From Bryobacterales bacterium (GTDB taxonomy: Bacteria > Acidobacteriota > Terriglobia > Bryobacterales > Bryobacteraceae), in contig JAEHDI010000119.1 in the NCBI GenBank assembly GCA_016880505.1, positions 1 to 8,724 on the forward strand: 8,724 nt of DNA, written 5' to 3'. The translations under genes were made by a program, and so were the position numbers. The notes below the pieces were generated by a model. It did not search any database. It saw only the letters and a program-made list of their open reading frames with translations, and had not been told where the DNA came from. Shown piece by piece: positions 6,064 to 8,724 of the stretch. Each line of letters opens with the position of its first letter. Position 1 is the first letter of the stretch.

Positions 6064-6564
6064 GTGGCTGAGAAGCAGCGGGCTGTCGTGGCAATCTACC
6101 CCGGGTCGTTTGACCCGATCACGAACGGCCACCTGGACCTGATCGCCAGAGGGGCAAAGCTGTTCGACAGGCTGATCGTGGCGGTACTTCAGAATACCGA
6201 CAAGGAGCCGCTATTCAGCGTGGAGGAACGCACGGAGATGCTGCGCGAGACGATCAGCCAGTACCCGAACGTGGAAGTGGATTCGTTCAACGGGTTGCTG
6301 GTGGACTACGCCGCGAGGAAGAATGCATCGGTGATTCTCAGAGGCATCCGTGCTATTTCGGACTACGAATACGAGTTGCAGATGGCGCTGATGAACACCC
6401 GGCTTTCTCCAGGCATTGAAACTGTGTTCCTTATGTCGAACGAGGCGTATTCGTTTATCAGTTCGCGGCTGGTCAAGCAGGTGTTCGGTCTGAGGGGGAA
6501 CATCTCCGGACTGGTTCCGCCGGTCGTCGAACGAAGGCTGCAAAGCCGGGCCATCGAAAAATAA
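6064..6564 (+). CDS. coaD: Phosphopantetheine adenylyltransferase
   Basis: CoaD joins 4'-phosphopantetheine and ATP to give dephospho-CoA and pyrophosphate, the penultimate step of CoA synthesis, in the cytoplasm as a hexamer. The 166-residue product has the usual length. It shows the nucleotidyltransferase signature at the N-terminus (YPGSFDPITNGHLDLI, about 12-27, containing the TxGH nucleotide-binding motif). Also present are NGLLVDYA, the substrate-binding VILRGIRAISDYEYE segment, and the C-terminal EAYSFISSRLVKQV containing the ISSR motif. The start is GTG at 6064, after a loosely spaced AAGGG (11 bases). A second in-frame GTG at 6088 would begin MAIYPGSFDP and is also compatible with the family; the longer form is preferred for its upstream purine-rich site. 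It is the first gene of a plus-strand cluster, 24 bases before the aminotransferase. Confidence 0.97.
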   Translation: MAEKQRAVVAIYPGSFDPITNGHLDLIARGAKLFDRLIVAVLQNTDKEPLFSVEERTEMLRETISQYPNVEVDSFNGLLVDYAARKNASVILRGIRAISDYEYELQMALMNTRLSPGIETVFLMSNEAYSFISSRLVKQVFGLRGNISGLVPPVVERRLQSRAIEK

Positions 6565-6566
6565 CC

Positions 6567-6587
6567 ATAGGGGTTTGCGAATAGGGG
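6567..6587 (+). repeat. Direct repeat ATAGGGG in the aminotransferase leader
   Basis: ATAGGGG occurs at 6567-6573 and 6581-6587 with 7 bases between. Each contains a Shine-Dalgarno-like AGGGG, but the spacings to the ATG at 6589 (15 and 1 bases) are both unfavourable. It may be chance, or part of how this start is read. Confidence 0.4.
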
Positions 6588-6588
6588 C

Positions 6589-7776
6589 ATGCTGGTAACA
6601 ACTGAACTTGCGGAACGAATGTCACGCATCAGCGTCTCCGCCACCATGAAGGTGGCGACGGACGCCGAGAAGCTGCGGGCGCACGGGATCGACGTGGTGG
6701 ACTTCGGTGCAGGGGAGCCGGACTTCCCGACGCCCGACAACATCAAGCAGGCGGCCGTCCGCGCGCTCGAAGCCAACTTCACGAAGTACACGGCCTCCGG
6801 CGGGACCATGGAGCTCAAAGAAGCCGTCTGCGAGCGCCACGCTCTCGACTTCGGGACCTCCTACACGCCCTCGGAGTGCGTCGTCTCGGTCGGCGGCAAG
6901 CACGTGATCTTCAACCTGATGCAGGTGCTGCTCAATCCGGGAGACGAAGTCGTCATCCCGGCGCCGTACTGGGTCACGTACAAGGATGTCGTTCACTACG
7001 CCGAGGGAAAGTGTGTGTTCGTCCCGGCCGATGAGGCGAGCGGCTTCGAAGTCACCGCGGCGATGATCGAGGAACATCTGACGCCGAAGACGAAAGCGGT
7101 CCTCATCAACTCGCCCTCGAATCCCGCGGGCGCGGTGATCGGACGCGAAGAGTTCGAGCACATCTACCGGCTGACGTCCAAGCGCGGAGTGTGGCTGATC
7201 ACCGATGAATGTTACTGCCATTTCCTGTATGACAGCGCTCCGTTCTCGGTCGCATCCATTCCGGGCGCGCGGCACTCGGTGATCGTGGCCAGCTCGCTTT
7301 CGAAGACTTACGCCATGACCGGCTGGCGGATCGGTTTTGCTCTCGCGCCGCCGCCGGTGGCGGCCGCCATCGCCAAACTCCAGAGCCAGTCCACGTCAAA
7401 CCCGAACTCGATCGCGCAGAAAGCCGCCGTCGAGGCGCTGCGCGGTCCGCAGGACTCGGTGGCCGCGATGCTGGCCGAGTACCGCCGCCGCCGCGATTTT
7501 GTGATCCGGCGTCTGCGACAGATTCCGGGCGTCACGTGCGCCGAACCGAAGGGCGCATTCTATGCGTATCCGAACATCGGCGCGGCCATCGGCAAGAACG
7601 GCATTCAAGATACGCTGAGTTTCGCCGAGCAGGTTCTCGACGAGGCGCGCGTCGCCGTTGTGCCCGGAGAGGCCTTCGGGACCGCCGAGCACGTGCGCAT
7701 CTCCTACGCGACGTCGCTGCACGAGCTGGAGCGCGGGCTGGATCGGCTGCACAACTTCATTACGAACCTTGGCTGA
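6589..7776 (+). CDS. Class I PLP-dependent aminotransferase, aspartate type (AspB-like)
   Basis: The 395-residue protein is a fold-type I aminotransferase of the bacterial Ib aspartate aminotransferase group (Thermus AspC / Bacillus AspB-like). These transfer the amino group of aspartate to 2-oxoglutarate; some also act on prephenate. PLP-site residues are clear: N178 in SPSNPAG, D206 and Y209 in TDECYC, Schiff-base K239 in SSLSKTYAMTGWRIGF, R247, and substrate-carboxylate R370 in VRISYATS. GAGEPDFPTP (40-49), KYTASGG (66-72), VGGKHVIFNL (101-110) and PAPYWVTY (124-131) also fit. K104 in GGK corresponds to the Lys that recognises the side-chain carboxylate in the Thermus enzyme, supporting acidic substrates. 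The ATG at 6589 fits the family N-terminus, though AGGGG (6583-6587) is only one base away. Twenty-four bases separate it from coaD, and its stop overlaps manA, so an operon is likely. The exact substrate is inferred. Confidence 0.93.
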   Translation: MLVTTELAERMSRISVSATMKVATDAEKLRAHGIDVVDFGAGEPDFPTPDNIKQAAVRALEANFTKYTASGGTMELKEAVCERHALDFGTSYTPSECVVSVGGKHVIFNLMQVLLNPGDEVVIPAPYWVTYKDVVHYAEGKCVFVPADEASGFEVTAAMIEEHLTPKTKAVLINSPSNPAGAVIGREEFEHIYRLTSKRGVWLITDECYCHFLYDSAPFSVASIPGARHSVIVASSLSKTYAMTGWRIGFALAPPPVAAAIAKLQSQSTSNPNSIAQKAAVEALRGPQDSVAAMLAEYRRRRDFVIRRLRQIPGVTCAEPKGAFYAYPNIGAAIGKNGIQDTLSFAEQVLDEARVAVVPGEAFGTAEHVRISYATSLHELERGLDRLHNFITNLG

Positions 7777-8588
7777 TGGACCCCGGACCGTTTCGCCTCA
7801 TTCCGTCATTCCGGGAAAAAGTCTGGGGTGTGACGGACCTCGCTCCGTGGTTTCCGCGACCCTCCGGAAAGATCGGTGAAGTCTGGTTTCTCCGGCCGGA
7901 CGACGCTCCGCAGCCGATTCTTGTGAAAATCATCTTCACCTCGGCGCTCCTGTCGGTCCAGGTGCATCCGGATGACGCATACGCGCTCGCGCACGATGGA
8001 ATTCCGGGAAAGACCGAGATGTGGTACATCCTCCGCGCGGAGCCTGGGGCAAAGCTGGCGCTCGGCCTGTGCGAGCCGGTCACCCGCGAGGCGCTGAAAG
8101 AGGCTGCCGCGTCCGGCCTGGTGGAGCGGCTGCTTCAGTGGTTTCCCGTGAATCCCGGACAGGTCATTTTCATCCCGCCGGGAACCGTGCATGCAATCGG
8201 TCCAGGAATCACGCTCTGCGAAATCCAGCAGAATTCCGACATCACCTACCGCCTGTACGATTACGGGCGGCCCAGGGAATTGCACGTCGACAAGGCGTTG
8301 GATGTCGCGACTCTTGGGCCTCACCCCGGTCCGTCTGCCCCCGCCGGCGGCACGCTCGCCGCGTGCGACTACTTCATTACCGAACAGGTCGAGATCGGCC
8401 GCGCTACCGCCTATACTCCGGATCGTGATCGCTTTCACCTGCTTGTGTTTCTGGAGGGCGGAGGCACGATCGCCGGACAGCCGTTTCGCGCGGGAGAAGT
8501 CTGGCACGTACCCGAGGGCGCGGGAACGTTTTCCCTCGACCCGGACGGGCCGGTGCGCCTCCTCCGATCCTATCCGCCGCGCCGCTGA
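7776..8588 (+). CDS. manA: Mannose-6-phosphate isomerase, class I (short form)
   Basis: This cupin-fold zinc enzyme interconverts mannose 6-phosphate and fructose 6-phosphate, feeding GDP-mannose and polysaccharide synthesis or mannose use. The 270-residue product is of the short type (Bacillus-like, far shorter than the about 390-residue E. coli form). Zinc ligands are visible: Q62 and H64 in LLSVQVHPDD, E81 in GKTEMWYIL and H139 in PPGTVHAIG. The block GITLCEIQQNSDITYRLYDYGR (144-165) is the family's catalytic region, and IGEVWFL (33-39) is also typical. A second cupin half follows, with GEVWHVPEG near the end. The open frame extends upstream into the aminotransferase gene, but the homologous part begins at ATG 7776, which overlaps the aminotransferase stop as TGATG. 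No strong Shine-Dalgarno is seen, so translational coupling is likely. Confidence 0.95.
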   Translation: MDPGPFRLIPSFREKVWGVTDLAPWFPRPSGKIGEVWFLRPDDAPQPILVKIIFTSALLSVQVHPDDAYALAHDGIPGKTEMWYILRAEPGAKLALGLCEPVTREALKEAAASGLVERLLQWFPVNPGQVIFIPPGTVHAIGPGITLCEIQQNSDITYRLYDYGRPRELHVDKALDVATLGPHPGPSAPAGGTLAACDYFITEQVEIGRATAYTPDRDRFHLLVFLEGGGTIAGQPFRAGEVWHVPEGAGTFSLDPDGPVRLLRSYPPRR

Positions 8589-8615
8589 TAAACTGGAAGT
8601 CTTCGCCGATCGCCG

Positions 8616-8724
8616 ATGAACTGGAGCCGCGTCCTGTGTGTCCTTCTTCCGCTTTTCGGTCTGCTCGCCGGCTGCGGCTCGCGGCGCAACGGTCCGCCGG
8701 CCATCGGCGAAGCGTACGTCGGCC
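8616..8724 (+). CDS. Lipoprotein, N-terminal part only
   Basis: Thirty-six codons are visible before the window ends. They begin with a typical lipoprotein signal: short basic start (R5), hydrophobic core (6-17) and a lipobox L17-A18-G19-C20, so the mature protein should be lipid-anchored at Cys20. After it comes GSRRNGPPA and then IGEAYVG. The residue after Cys is Gly, not Asp, so inner-membrane retention is not suggested. The ATG at 8616 lies 27 bases after manA, with only a distant GGAAG (8594-8598) as possible ribosome site. Too little remains to name the family. The GEAYVG opening reminds me of small SH3-domain lipoproteins, but that is a weak guess. Confidence 0.7.
   Translation, partial: MNWSRVLCVLLPLFGLLAGCGSRRNGPPAIGEAYVG

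Noticed and set aside
7536..7775. N-terminal extension of the manA frame into the aminotransferase gene
   Set aside because: The extra 80 codons are Arg-rich, overlap the conserved C-terminus of the aminotransferase in another frame and have no manA similarity; homology starts at ATG 7776.

Overview
The window looks like ordinary chromosomal DNA from a GC-rich, Gram-negative-type bacterium, most likely an Acidobacteriota-like lineage. That placement is inference. It rests on the amino-acid flavour of the M28 peptidase with its PLAAQ-type signal peptide, the Tat-exported ferritin-like protein, the DUF2252 protein, and a lipoprotein beginning with a GEAYVG-type stretch. No 16S rRNA or marker gene is present to test it. 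No tRNA, rRNA, CRISPR array, insertion sequence, integrase or phage gene was seen.

Layout. Positions 1-2825 hold two genes on the minus strand: a YjhG/YagF-type D-xylonate (sugar acid) dehydratase of 661 residues, then, 88 bases downstream, an exported M28-family zinc peptidase whose C-terminus runs off the window. Positions 2826-3391 form a less GC-rich spacer without a convincing gene; it holds palindromes and a candidate promoter. Positions 3392-4516 (plus strand) encode a Tat-exported ferritin-like protein with two ExxH motifs. It converges, 33 bases apart, on a DUF2252 gene (minus strand, 4550-5869), a kinase-fold family of unknown function. A divergent intergenic region (5870-6063) carries candidate promoters on both strands.

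From 6064 to the end, four plus-strand genes are tightly packed and probably form an operon: coaD (phosphopantetheine adenylyltransferase, CoA synthesis), a class I aspartate-type aminotransferase, manA (mannose-6-phosphate isomerase, overlapping the aminotransferase stop by one base) and the start of a lipoprotein gene.

How they fit together: the 3' cluster is housekeeping metabolism (CoA, amino acids, hexose phosphates). The left end is catabolic or secretory (sugar acid dehydration plus an exported peptidase). The ferritin-like and DUF2252 genes in the middle are the least understood. I did not find a clear new multi-gene system. The observations most worth checking are an apparent Glu-to-Lys change at the catalytic-base position of the M28 peptidase, the exported ferritin-like protein, and the palindrome just upstream of the dehydratase start.
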